Positions 57,303 through 64,000 of a stretch of DNA of 64,000 nt are shown here, piece by piece. The stretch spans positions 1-64,000 of the forward strand of contig JAIUMI010000003.1 in the NCBI GenBank assembly GCA_022565665.1, read 5' to 3'. The DNA is from Glycocaulis sp. (GTDB taxonomy: Bacteria; Pseudomonadota; Alphaproteobacteria; Caulobacterales; Maricaulaceae). How positions within the stretch are numbered: the first letter of the stretch is position 1; each line of letters opens with the position of its first letter. The notes below the pieces were generated by a model. That model saw nothing but the letters and a program-made list of their open reading frames with translations. It was not told where the DNA came from and searched no databases. The position numbers and the translations under genes are program-made.

Positions 57303-59474
57303 TCAGGCGCCGGCGGCCAGAACAGCCAGCAGCAGCAAAGCCACGATATTGGTGATCTTGATCATCGGGTTCACGGCAGGGCCTGCCGTGTCCTTGTAGG
57401 GATCGCCCACCGTATCGCCGGTCACGGCCGCCTTGTGGGCTTCAGAGCCCTTGCCGCCATGATTGCCGTCCTCGATGTACTTCTTGGCATTGTCCCATGC
57501 GCCCCCGCCGGAGGTCATGGAGATCGCCACGAACAACCCGGTGACGATGACGCCGAGCAGCATTGCGCCAACTGAAGCCAGGGCGTCCGCCTTGCCCGCA
57601 TCGTTGAAGCCCATCTCATTGCCGCCTACGAACCAGATCGCGAAGAACAGCACGATGGGCGACAGCACCGGCAGCATGGACGGCACGATCATCTCGCGGA
57701 TGGCAGCCTTGGTCAGCAGGTCCACCGCCCGGCCATAGTCGGGCTTCGTCTCATAGGTCATGATGCCCGGGTTTTCGCGGAACTGGCGGCGCACTTCGGC
57801 AACCACCGATTCAGCCGCCCGGCCCACGGCCATCATCGACATGCCGCCAAACAGGAAGGGCAGAAGACCGCCGAAGAAGAGGCCGACCACCACATACGGG
57901 TTGGACAGGGCGAAATCGACCGACACACCGGCAAAGAACGGATACTCCGTCGGGTTCTGCGCGAAGTAGGACAGATCCTCGGTATAGGCCGCGAACAGCA
58001 CCAGCGCGCCGAGGCCCGCAGAACCGATGGCATAGCCCTTGGTGACCGCCTTGGTCGTGTTGCCGACCGCGTCCAGAGTGTCGGTGGTTTCACGTACCGA
58101 GGCATCGAGATCAGCCATTTCGGCAATACCGCCGGCATTGTCCGTAACCGGGCCGAATGCGTCGAGCGCGACCACCATGCCCGCCAGCGCCAGCATGGTG
58201 GTCACCGCGATGGCAATGCCGAACAGGCCCGCCAGATTGAAGGTGACGAGAATGCCGATAATGATCGTCAGGGCAGGCAGAGCGGTGGATTCCAGCGAGA
58301 CCGCGAGACCCTGGATCACGTTCGTGCCGTGACCGGACTCAGAGGCCTTCGCCACCGATTTCACCGGACGGAAATCGACGCCGGTATAGTATTCGGTGAT
58401 CCACACGATCGCGCCGGTAACCAGAAGGCCGGCAACACCGCACAGGAACAGGTCAAGCCCGTTGAAGCTGGTCCCGGTGGAGGTCGTGATTACGGTGTCA
58501 AAGCCGATCAGCGACCAGGTCACCGCACCCACGCCGATCAGCGACAGCACGGCCGAGGCGATAAAGCCCTTGTAGAGCGCGCCCATCACATTGCGTGAAC
58601 CTTTGCCAAGGCGCACGAAATAGGTGGAGATGATCGAGGCCACGATACACGCCGCGCCGATGGCGAGCGGGTAGAGCATCATCGTGCCGACGGTCACATC
58701 GCCCACGAGACCCCGGAAGAAGATCGAGGCCAGCACCATGGTGGCCACAACCGTCACCGCATAGGTTTCGAACAGGTCAGCGGCCATGCCGGCGCAATCG
58801 CCCACATTGTCACCGACATTGTCCGCGATGGTGGCGGCGTTGCGGGGGTCATCCTCCGGGATGCCCGCTTCCACCTTGCCGACCATGTCACCGCCGACAT
58901 CGGCACCCTTGGTGAAGATACCGCCGCCGAGACGGGCGAAGATCGAGATGAGCGACGCGCCAAAGCCGAGCGCGACCAGAGAGTCGATCACCGGACGGCT
59001 TACCGGTTCAAACCCCATCGGCCCGGTCAGCAGCGCGTAATAGCCCACCACGGACAGGAGGGCCAGGCCGGCCACGAGCATGCCCGTCACCGCGCCGGAC
59101 TTGAACGCCAGGTCGAGGCCAGCCGCCAGCCCGGAGCGCGAGGCTTCGGTGGTGCGCACATTGGCGCGGACCGAAACCAGCATGCCGATAAAGCCGGCTG
59201 CGCCCGACAGAATGGCTCCGATCAGGAAGCCGACGGCCACCTGCCAGCCCAAGAGGAAGAACACCACCACACACACCACCGCGCCAACAATGGCGATGGT
59301 GGTATATTGCCGCTTCAGATAGGCGTTCGCGCCTTCCTGAATGGCCTTCGCGATTTCCTGCATGCGTTCATTGCCCGCGCTGGCGGACAGGATGGAGCGG
59401 ATCGTTACCGCCCCGTAGATGAGAGACAGCAGGCCGGCACCTATGACCAGCCAGAGCCACAGCTCGATGCTCAT
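57303..59474 (-). CDS. hppA: Proton-translocating membrane pyrophosphatase, K+-independent type
   Basis: A 723-residue, about 16-helix pump coupling PPi hydrolysis to proton export. The catalytic loop is [35 protein letters not shown], with further acidic segments [23 protein letters not shown] and [20 protein letters not shown]. The K+-dependence site reads [10 protein letters not shown]: Lys here marks the K+-independent class (K+-dependent enzymes have Ala). Its presence alongside soluble ppa gives two routes for PPi use. Start preceded by GGGGA. Confidence 0.96.
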   Translation of the reverse strand: MSIELWLWLVIGAGLLSLIYGAVTIRSILSASAGNERMQEIAKAIQEGANAYLKRQYTTIAIVGAVVCVVVFFLLGWQVAVGFLIGAILSGAAGFIGMLVSVRANVRTTEASRSGLAAGLDLAFKSGAVTGMLVAGLALLSVVGYYALLTGPMGFEPVSRPVIDSLVALGFGASLISIFARLGGGIFTKGADVGGDMVGKVEAGIPEDDPRNAATIADNVGDNVGDCAGMAADLFETYAVTVVATMVLASIFFRGLVGDVTVGTMMLYPLAIGAACIVASIISTYFVRLGKGSRNVMGALYKGFIASAVLSLIGVGAVTWSLIGFDTVITTSTGTSFNGLDLFLCGVAGLLVTGAIVWITEYYTGVDFRPVKSVAKASESGHGTNVIQGLAVSLESTALPALTIIIGILVTFNLAGLFGIAIAVTTMLALAGMVVALDAFGPVTDNAGGIAEMADLDASVRETTDTLDAVGNTTKAVTKGYAIGSAGLGALVLFAAYTEDLSYFAQNPTEYPFFAGVSVDFALSNPYVVVGLFFGGLLPFLFGGMSMMAVGRAAESVVAEVRRQFRENPGIMTYETKPDYGRAVDLLTKAAIREMIVPSMLPVLSPIVLFFAIWFVGGNEMGFNDAGKADALASVGAMLLGVIVTGLFVAISMTSGGGAWDNAKKYIEDGNHGGKGSEAHKAAVTGDTVGDPYKDTAGPAVNPMIKITNIVALLLLAVLAAGA

Positions 59475-59632
59475 GTTTTAAAATTCCCCGTTTTTGCGTT
59501 TTCTTTTTTTACCGGGGGAAGGCCGCGAGGTCCGGCAGCGACGAATCGTGCCGGATGCAGCCCCTCCCTTAGACGGGAAGGACTATGCCCAAAGGGGTGT
59601 GCAAGCGCAATGAAAGGCTTTTGGCTGGAGGG

Positions 59633-60124
59633 CTAGCTTCGCAACAGGCGCATATCGCCGCCCAGAATTTCGAGCCGCTCCATACGGTCGCGGGTCAGAC
59701 GCTGCGACAGAGTCTCCTCCCACAGCGCGCGGGTAGGTTCAGCCTCGAAGCTGGAATAACCGGTGCGTACGAACGGTGTGGCGTGGGAAATGCTGGTGAG
59801 GTCGTGCATCAGGAAATGGGCCTGTTCACGCACCCGCCACTCATTGGCGTTGGCCGCCAGATGCAGCCGGATTGTCACGAAGGCGTAGGCGACCAGCCGG
59901 TCCCGCTCTGTAACCGGCACCACGACGGCCGGAAGGTCGACATAATTGCTGCCCGGCGGAGCAAATTCCTGTTCTGCCGCCTCGGTGAACGCCCGGACAT
60001 CATTGGGCACTTCGATCTGCGCGCGCAGATGGCCCGGACGCGGCTCGCTCTGCGCAAGCGCCGGCTGCGTGCCGGCAAGGCATAGCGCGGCCGTGGCGGC
60101 CAGAAGGGTCAAAAGGCGGATCAT
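59633..60124 (-). CDS. Small exported protein of unknown function
   Basis: A 163-residue protein: signal peptide MIRLLTLLAATAALCLAGTQPALAQ, then a mature part with a hydrophobic strand pattern (YVDLPAVVVPVTERDRLVAYAFVTIRLHLAANANEW), resembling small periplasmic proteins attached to flagellar or ThiL loci but not identifiable. It lies 24 bases after thiL. A GTG start at 60142 would overlap the thiL end region closely but would push six polar residues ahead of the signal; I prefer ATG 60124. Function unknown. Confidence 0.6.
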   Translation of the reverse strand: MIRLLTLLAATAALCLAGTQPALAQSEPRPGHLRAQIEVPNDVRAFTEAAEQEFAPPGSNYVDLPAVVVPVTERDRLVAYAFVTIRLHLAANANEWRVREQAHFLMHDLTSISHATPFVRTGYSSFEAEPTRALWEETLSQRLTRDRMERLEILGGDMRLLRS

Positions 60125-60148
60125 GGGAGACTTGTGCCACACAAGCCC

Positions 60149-61132
60149 TCAAAAATGGGTGAATCCCGGCGCAGCGATGTCCAGCACCTCGTTCTGGAAG
60201 ATGGTGCGGGCCTCGCCGCCTTCCACAAAGCCACCCACGATGGCTGCTGGCACGCCTGCGGCCGCGCAGGCGGCAGCAAATGCCTCCTCGGTGCCCGGCC
60301 GCACGGCCACGGCCAGTTCGTAATCATCGCCCGCAGTGGCCAGGAACACCCGCGCGGCTGCCTCATCGCCCTGCCCGGCCAGCCAGCGCGAGGCAGCAGG
60401 AGAGAGCGGCATGGCGGCAAGGTCCAGCTCGAAGCCAAGCCCGCTGGCCCGCGCGACATGCCCGGCATCGGCCATCAGTCCATCGCTGATATCGGCGCAG
60501 GCGCTGGCAAATTCGCGCAGCGCGGCGGCGAGTGCCAGTCGGGGCTCTGGCAGGTGCAGGCGTTGCAGGACGTGTTCGTGGTCATCAGACGGAAGGTCCA
60601 GCTCGCCCAGCGCGCATTTCAGGCCCAGCCCGGCGTCCCCGATCGTGCCGGTGATCATCAGCGTGTCGCCGGGCTTGGCGCCGGAACGCAGAACCGCCGC
60701 CCCGCGCGGCACATGACCCAGCGCCGTAATACTGATCGTCCACGGGCCGTCAGAGGCCGTTATATCGCCGCCCAGGAGGCTCACGGCGAACTCGCGCTGG
60801 TCGAGGGCCAGGCCGTCCGCAAAGCCCTCCTTGAGGCCTTCAGGGCCGTTTAACGGCCATGTCACGCAGGAGAGATAGCCGAACGCATCTGTGCCCATCG
60901 CGGCGAGGTCGGACAGGTTCACCCGCAGGGCTTTTCGCGCCACCAGCGCGGGATCGGTTCCGGAAAGGAAGTGGCGCCCCTCCACCATCGTGTCGGCGGT
61001 GATGACAAGCTCGCGGCCATCGGGCACCGAAAGGATCGCTGCATCGTCGAGCAGGCCCAGCGCACCGGGCGCATCCTTCGCCAGCGGGGCGAGGCGGCGG
61101 GCGATATAGCCAAACTCCCCTTCCCCGCTCAT
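60149..61132 (-). CDS. thiL: Thiamine-monophosphate kinase
   Basis: A 327-residue kinase converting thiamine monophosphate to the diphosphate cofactor. Signatures: LLDDAAILSVPDGRELVITADTMVEGRHFL, VNLSDLAAMGTDAFGYLSCVTWP, VSLLGGDITASDGPWTISITALGHVP, ADISDGLMADAGHVARASGLGFELDLAAMPL. Follows nusB in the riboflavin/NusB cluster, as in other alphaproteobacteria. Confidence 0.95.
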   Translation of the reverse strand: MSGEGEFGYIARRLAPLAKDAPGALGLLDDAAILSVPDGRELVITADTMVEGRHFLSGTDPALVARKALRVNLSDLAAMGTDAFGYLSCVTWPLNGPEGLKEGFADGLALDQREFAVSLLGGDITASDGPWTISITALGHVPRGAAVLRSGAKPGDTLMITGTIGDAGLGLKCALGELDLPSDDHEHVLQRLHLPEPRLALAAALREFASACADISDGLMADAGHVARASGLGFELDLAAMPLSPAASRWLAGQGDEAAARVFLATAGDDYELAVAVRPGTEEAFAAACAAAGVPAAIVGGFVEGGEARTIFQNEVLDIAAPGFTHF

Positions 61133-61143
61133 GGCGTTTCTCC

Positions 61144-61620
61144 TCAGGCTGTGTCCGTGGCGGCGCGCGCGGCTTTGGCGAAAGCGTCCAGCGAGGCGTT
61201 CACGAAAGCCGGTTCCGGCCCTTCGAAGAAAGCATTGGCGATATCTACATACTCGTTGATCACCACCTTCGTGGGCACGTCCGCGCGTTTGAGCAGCTCA
61301 TAGCCGCCTGCGCGCAATATAGCCCTTACGGTGGCATCAAGCCGGGAAAGTTTCCACCCCTCCTTCAGGGTGGAGGCGGTCATCTGGTCCACCTCGTCCT
61401 GCGCGGAGACCACCCCGGAGAGCAGGTCTTCAAAGAAGTCCTCATCGGCCTCGATATACTCGCCGGGTTCGCAATCGTGGCCAAAGCGATGATCACGGAA
61501 CTGCCTGATCACCGACTTTGCGCCAGCGCCCGTCAGCTCCATCTGGTAGAGCGCCTGCACGGCGGAAAGCCGCGCCGAGCGGCGCAGACGCGCGCGCTGG
61601 TCTGAAGCGTTTTCGCTCAT
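61144..61620 (-). CDS. nusB: Transcription antitermination factor NusB
   Basis: A 158-residue helical RNA-binding protein for rRNA antitermination: [73 protein letters not shown]. Its ATG directly follows the ribH stop (TAG-ATG), so the two are translationally coupled. Confidence 0.95.
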   Translation of the reverse strand: MSENASDQRARLRRSARLSAVQALYQMELTGAGAKSVIRQFRDHRFGHDCEPGEYIEADEDFFEDLLSGVVSAQDEVDQMTASTLKEGWKLSRLDATVRAILRAGGYELLKRADVPTKVVINEYVDIANAFFEGPEPAFVNASLDAFAKAARAATDTA

Positions 61621-62058
61621 CTAGCGCGACCCGAACCGGCGGGCGGTGGCGATCATGGCCAGCGCGGCTTCCGCCGCGTCCTTGCCCTTGTTCTTCTCAC
61701 CGACATGGGCGCGCACGCGCGCCTGACGGATATTCTCCACCGTCAGTATGCCATAGCCGAGCGGCACGCCCTTCAGGGACAGCTCCATCAGCCCGCGCGC
61801 GGACTCACCGCATACATAGTCGTAATGGCTGGTCTCGCCACGGATCACGCAGCCCAGCGCCACATAGCCGTCATACGGGCTCTTGCCCGCTTCGGCCATG
61901 GCGATGACGCCGGGAATTTCGAACGCGCCGGGCACTTCGAGAATTTCGAACGCGGCGCCTGCTTCCGTCAGCGCCGCGCTTGCGCCTTCGACCAGTTGCT
62001 CGGTGATGTCCTCATAGAAGGGGGCAGCAATGATGAGCAGTTTGGGTGTTGCGGCCAT
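61621..62058 (-). CDS. ribH: 6,7-dimethyl-8-ribityllumazine synthase
   Basis: A 145-residue enzyme joining the RibB product and the pyrimidine intermediate. It shows AAPFYEDITEQLVEGA, FEILEVPGAFEIPGVIAMA and GCVIRGETSHYDYVCGESARGL, with the catalytic His in ETSHYDYV. The start at 62058 follows AAGGAGG. Part of ribD-ribE-ribBA-ribH-nusB-thiL. Confidence 0.96.
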   Translation of the reverse strand: MAATPKLLIIAAPFYEDITEQLVEGASAALTEAGAAFEILEVPGAFEIPGVIAMAEAGKSPYDGYVALGCVIRGETSHYDYVCGESARGLMELSLKGVPLGYGILTVENIRQARVRAHVGEKNKGKDAAEAALAMIATARRFGSR

Positions 62059-62074
62059 GCTGGCCTCCTTCTCG

Positions 62075-63199
62075 TTATTCCGGTTTCGCCAGCGCCTGCT
62101 GGCCGGCGATCTCCAGCCCGTACCCGTCCAGCGCGACAATGGTCTGCGGCGCGGTGGTGAGCAATTCCATGCGGCGTATACCCAGATCAATCAGGATTTG
62201 GGCGCCAAGGCCGTATTCGCGCAGGCGGCGTGCCTCGCGCGTATCGGGCGGGTCGGACGGGCTGGCGCCAAACCGCTCAGTGATCGCGGACGGGTTGGTC
62301 TCGCGGATGAACACCATCACGGCAGGGCCATCGCTCCGCCCTAGCGTGGCAATTGCCTCTTCCACCAGCCCTGCCCGGCCGCCCAGTGCGCCCAGCACAT
62401 CGTCGGCAAAGCTCACCTTGTGCATACGCACCAGCGGCACGGCGCCCGGCTTGATCTCGCCCTTGATGAGCGCGACATGCTCCACCGCGTCGACCAGCGA
62501 GCGGTAGACGACCAGCCTGAACGGCCCGCCATGGCGGGTTTCCACGGTCGTTTCGAGACGGCGTTCGATGAAGCGGTCATGCTGGCGGCGATAAGCAATG
62601 AGGTCGGCAATCGTGCCGATCTTCAGATCATGAGCTTTTGCAAACTCCACCAGCTGCGGCAGGCGGGCCATGGTCCCGTCCTCGTTCATGATCTCGCAGA
62701 TCACGCCGGACGGGTTGGCACCGGCCAGGCGAGCAACATCAACGGCAGCCTCGGTATGGCCAGCCCGTACCAGTACACCGCCATCGCGCGCCAGCAGCGG
62801 GAAGATGTGGCCGGGGCTGACAATGTCCTCCGGCCCCTTGGTGGGATCGATGGCAACCGAGACCGTGCGGGCGCGGTCATGGGCGGAAATACCCGTCGTG
62901 ATCCCTTCGCGCGCCTCGATGGACACAGTGAAGGCGGTGGTGTGGCGCGAGCGGTTGCGCGGCGCCATCGGCTGCAGGTGCAGCGCCTCGGTACGCTCGC
63001 GCGTCATGGCGAGGCAAATCAGGCCCCGGCCATGCTTGGCCATGAAGTTGATAATGTCCGGTGTCGCGAACTGGGCGGGGATGACAAGATCGCCTTCATT
63101 CTCGCGGTCCTCGGCATCAACGAGGATGAACATGCGCCCGTTGCGCGCTTCTTCGATAATGGCCTCGGCGGAGGCGAGCTCAAACCCGTCCGTGGTCAT
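62075..63199 (-). CDS. ribBA: 3,4-dihydroxy-2-butanone-4-phosphate synthase with degenerate GTP cyclohydrolase II domain
   Basis: A 374-residue two-domain protein. RibB half (about 1-205): ILVDAEDRENEGDLVIPAQFATPDIINFMAKHGRGLICLAMT and SPGHIFPLLARDGGVLVRAGHTEAAVDVA, with the acidic active-site loop and HTEA motif intact. The RibA-like half lacks the three zinc cysteines of true cyclohydrolase II: where C-x2-GD-x8-C-x-C is expected it reads KVSFADDVLGALGGRAGLVEE. It is therefore expected to supply only the four-carbon unit; cyclohydrolase II must come from another gene. Overlaps the ribE stop by 4 bases. Confidence 0.92.
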   Translation of the reverse strand: MTTDGFELASAEAIIEEARNGRMFILVDAEDRENEGDLVIPAQFATPDIINFMAKHGRGLICLAMTRERTEALHLQPMAPRNRSRHTTAFTVSIEAREGITTGISAHDRARTVSVAIDPTKGPEDIVSPGHIFPLLARDGGVLVRAGHTEAAVDVARLAGANPSGVICEIMNEDGTMARLPQLVEFAKAHDLKIGTIADLIAYRRQHDRFIERRLETTVETRHGGPFRLVVYRSLVDAVEHVALIKGEIKPGAVPLVRMHKVSFADDVLGALGGRAGLVEEAIATLGRSDGPAVMVFIRETNPSAITERFGASPSDPPDTREARRLREYGLGAQILIDLGIRRMELLTTAPQTIVALDGYGLEIAGQQALAKPE

Positions 63200-63816
63200 G
63201 ATGGTGTGCTTTCCGTGGCCGGATATTCGATCAGACGCGCGGCGTAGCGCGCCATGATGTCGACCTCAAGATTGACCCGCACACCCGCGGCAGCGCGCGA
63301 GAGCGTGGTGACAGCGGCCGTATGGGGAATGATCATCAGCTCGAACACATCGCCCTTCACGCCATTGACCGTGAGCGAGACGCCATCAACGGCGATGGAT
63401 CCCTTCTCCGCGATGAAGCGGGCAAGATCGCGTGGAGCCCTAACGCTCAAGGCCATCCAGCCATTGGTATCGGTGCGGGTGACGATCTCGCCTACGCCGT
63501 CGACATGGCCCTGCACGATATGGCCGCCCAGCTCGTCCCCGGCTTTCAGCGGGCGTTCCAGATTTATCTTCGTGCCAACCTGCCATCGTCCCAGCGTGGT
63601 GCGGTTCAGTGTCTCAGGGGACACCTCAACCGCGTAGCGCGCGCCTTCGGGCCGGGCGGCAATGTCCACCAGGGTCAGGCATACACCGTCATGGGCGACC
63701 GATGCGCCCAGCGTCAGCTCCGCGGCAGGCCAGGGCGCATCAATGGTGAAACGGCGCACCGGGCCGTCATCTATGGCCACCAGCTCGCCAAGGGCGGTGA
63801 CTATGCCGGTAAACAT
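63196..63816 (-). CDS. ribE: Riboflavin synthase, alpha subunit
   Basis: A 206-residue enzyme dismutating lumazine to riboflavin. It has two lumazine-binding repeats; the first begins MFTGIVTALGELVAID and includes GASVAHDGVCLTLVDI, the second includes GHIVQGHVDGVGEIV and GSIAVDGVSLTVNGV. Stop overlaps the ribBA start. It starts 5 bases after the ribD stop codon. Confidence 0.95.
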   Translation of the reverse strand: MFTGIVTALGELVAIDDGPVRRFTIDAPWPAAELTLGASVAHDGVCLTLVDIAARPEGARYAVEVSPETLNRTTLGRWQVGTKINLERPLKAGDELGGHIVQGHVDGVGEIVTRTDTNGWMALSVRAPRDLARFIAEKGSIAVDGVSLTVNGVKGDVFELMIIPHTAAVTTLSRAAAGVRVNLEVDIMARYAARLIEYPATESTPS

Positions 63817-63821
63817 CCCGT

Positions 63822-64000
63822 CTAATTGCCTTCGCGCTCATAGCTTTCATGGATATCGCGCCCGAGGACGCGCAGGGAGACACGCCGGAACTGGGGCGCG
63901 GCCTCCAGACTTGCAAGGCCGAGCGCTGAAAACACGTCCATGCCGTCCCCGCCAATGATCATCGGCGCACGGAACCACTCGATCCGGTGGACCAGGCCCT
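63822..64000 (-). CDS. ribD: Riboflavin biosynthesis deaminase/reductase RibD, C-terminal part
   Basis: Only the last 58 or so codons lie in the window; the gene continues past the right edge. The visible part, including WFRAPMIIGGDGMDVFSALGLASL and a final VSLRVLGRDIHESYEREGN, is the end of the RibD reductase domain (FRAP-IIGGDG motif). It heads the riboflavin gene order. Confidence 0.88.
   Translation of the reverse strand, partial: GLVHRIEWFRAPMIIGGDGMDVFSALGLASLEAAPQFRRVSLRVLGRDIHESYEREGN

Noticed and set aside
1..64000. CRISPR array, prophage, insertion-sequence transposase or replication origin
   Set aside because: No regularly spaced direct repeats, phage genes, transposase frames or DnaA-box clusters were seen.

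Overview
The window is a GC-rich chromosomal segment of an alphaproteobacterium, most likely of the Maricaulales/Hyphomonadaceae type (Maricaulis, Oceanicaulis, Glycocaulis and relatives). The genus is an inference from memory. The class is supported by alphaproteobacterial gene orders (recG / sdhE-mfd; bamE / bc1 chaperone - plsX - fabH - ihfA - merR; ribD-ribE-ribBA-ribH-nusB-thiL; rplM-rpsI near a COX15-type heme A synthase), an NDUFS4-like complex I subunit and a Cbp3-type bc1 chaperone. I see no prophage, transposase gene, CRISPR array or replication origin. Coding density is high and most genes are housekeeping.

Layout. 1-5.5 kb: a small Tat-signal protein, a four-domain envelope lipoprotein, tryptophan dioxygenase, a stand-alone Lrp/AsnC ligand domain, a structured repeat (copy E1), L-serine deaminase and a GIY-YIG protein. 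5.5-8.1 kb: a MerR-type metal sensor divergent from a TonB-dependent receptor across a MerR-type operator. 8.2-12 kb: succinyl-CoA:3-ketoacid CoA-transferase, a YihY/BrkB membrane protein and an alpha-methylacyl-CoA racemase-like enzyme. 12-20.5 kb: a degenerate double-receiver/GGDEF protein, mfd, sdhE, recG and a DUF502 protein. 20.5-24.1 kb: a DUF3089 protein, hldE and kdsA (LPS inner core). 24.2-33 kb: two convergent operons, phrB-FAD oxidase-DUF1365-cfa and chrR-like-DUF6134-FeS photolyase-SDR, separated by a second structured repeat (E2). 33.1-37.4 kb: cysK, an orphan amino-acid binding protein, metC, an SDR and tRNA-Arg. 37.4-44.1 kb: complex I subunit, tRNA-Pro, DUF192, ppa, a LOG protein, a secreted protein, tRNA-Glu, recJ, glpX and a small lipoprotein. 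44.2-49.6 kb: PHA synthase, rpsI-rplM, a phytase-like lipoprotein and heme A synthase. 49.8-52.9 kb: an acyl-CoA dehydrogenase pair behind a 7-2-7 palindrome, a PqiA-like protein and tRNA-Pro. 53-57.2 kb: phospholipid/fatty-acid initiation genes, ihfA and bamE. 57.3-64 kb: proton-pumping pyrophosphatase, a small exported protein, thiL, nusB and the riboflavin genes, ending inside ribD.

The two observations I rate highest are these. (1) The two divergent-from-neighbour operons of the 24-33 kb island each start with TGATCC, an 18-base spacer and a TA-rich -10 (TATTAC and TAAAAA). This is the architecture of RpoE/ChrR (photo-oxidative stress) promoters. The island encodes a ChrR-like cupin protein whose N-terminal zinc motif is lost, and no sigma factor gene lies beside it. 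(2) Two roughly 190-270 bp palindromic repeats share a core about 79% identical over 90 bases, while their 20-22 bp terminal arms differ in sequence but stay perfectly self-complementary. An internal 8-bp stem also shows compensatory changes. Such covariation points to selection on folded RNA or DNA. Each copy abuts stop codons of neighbouring genes.
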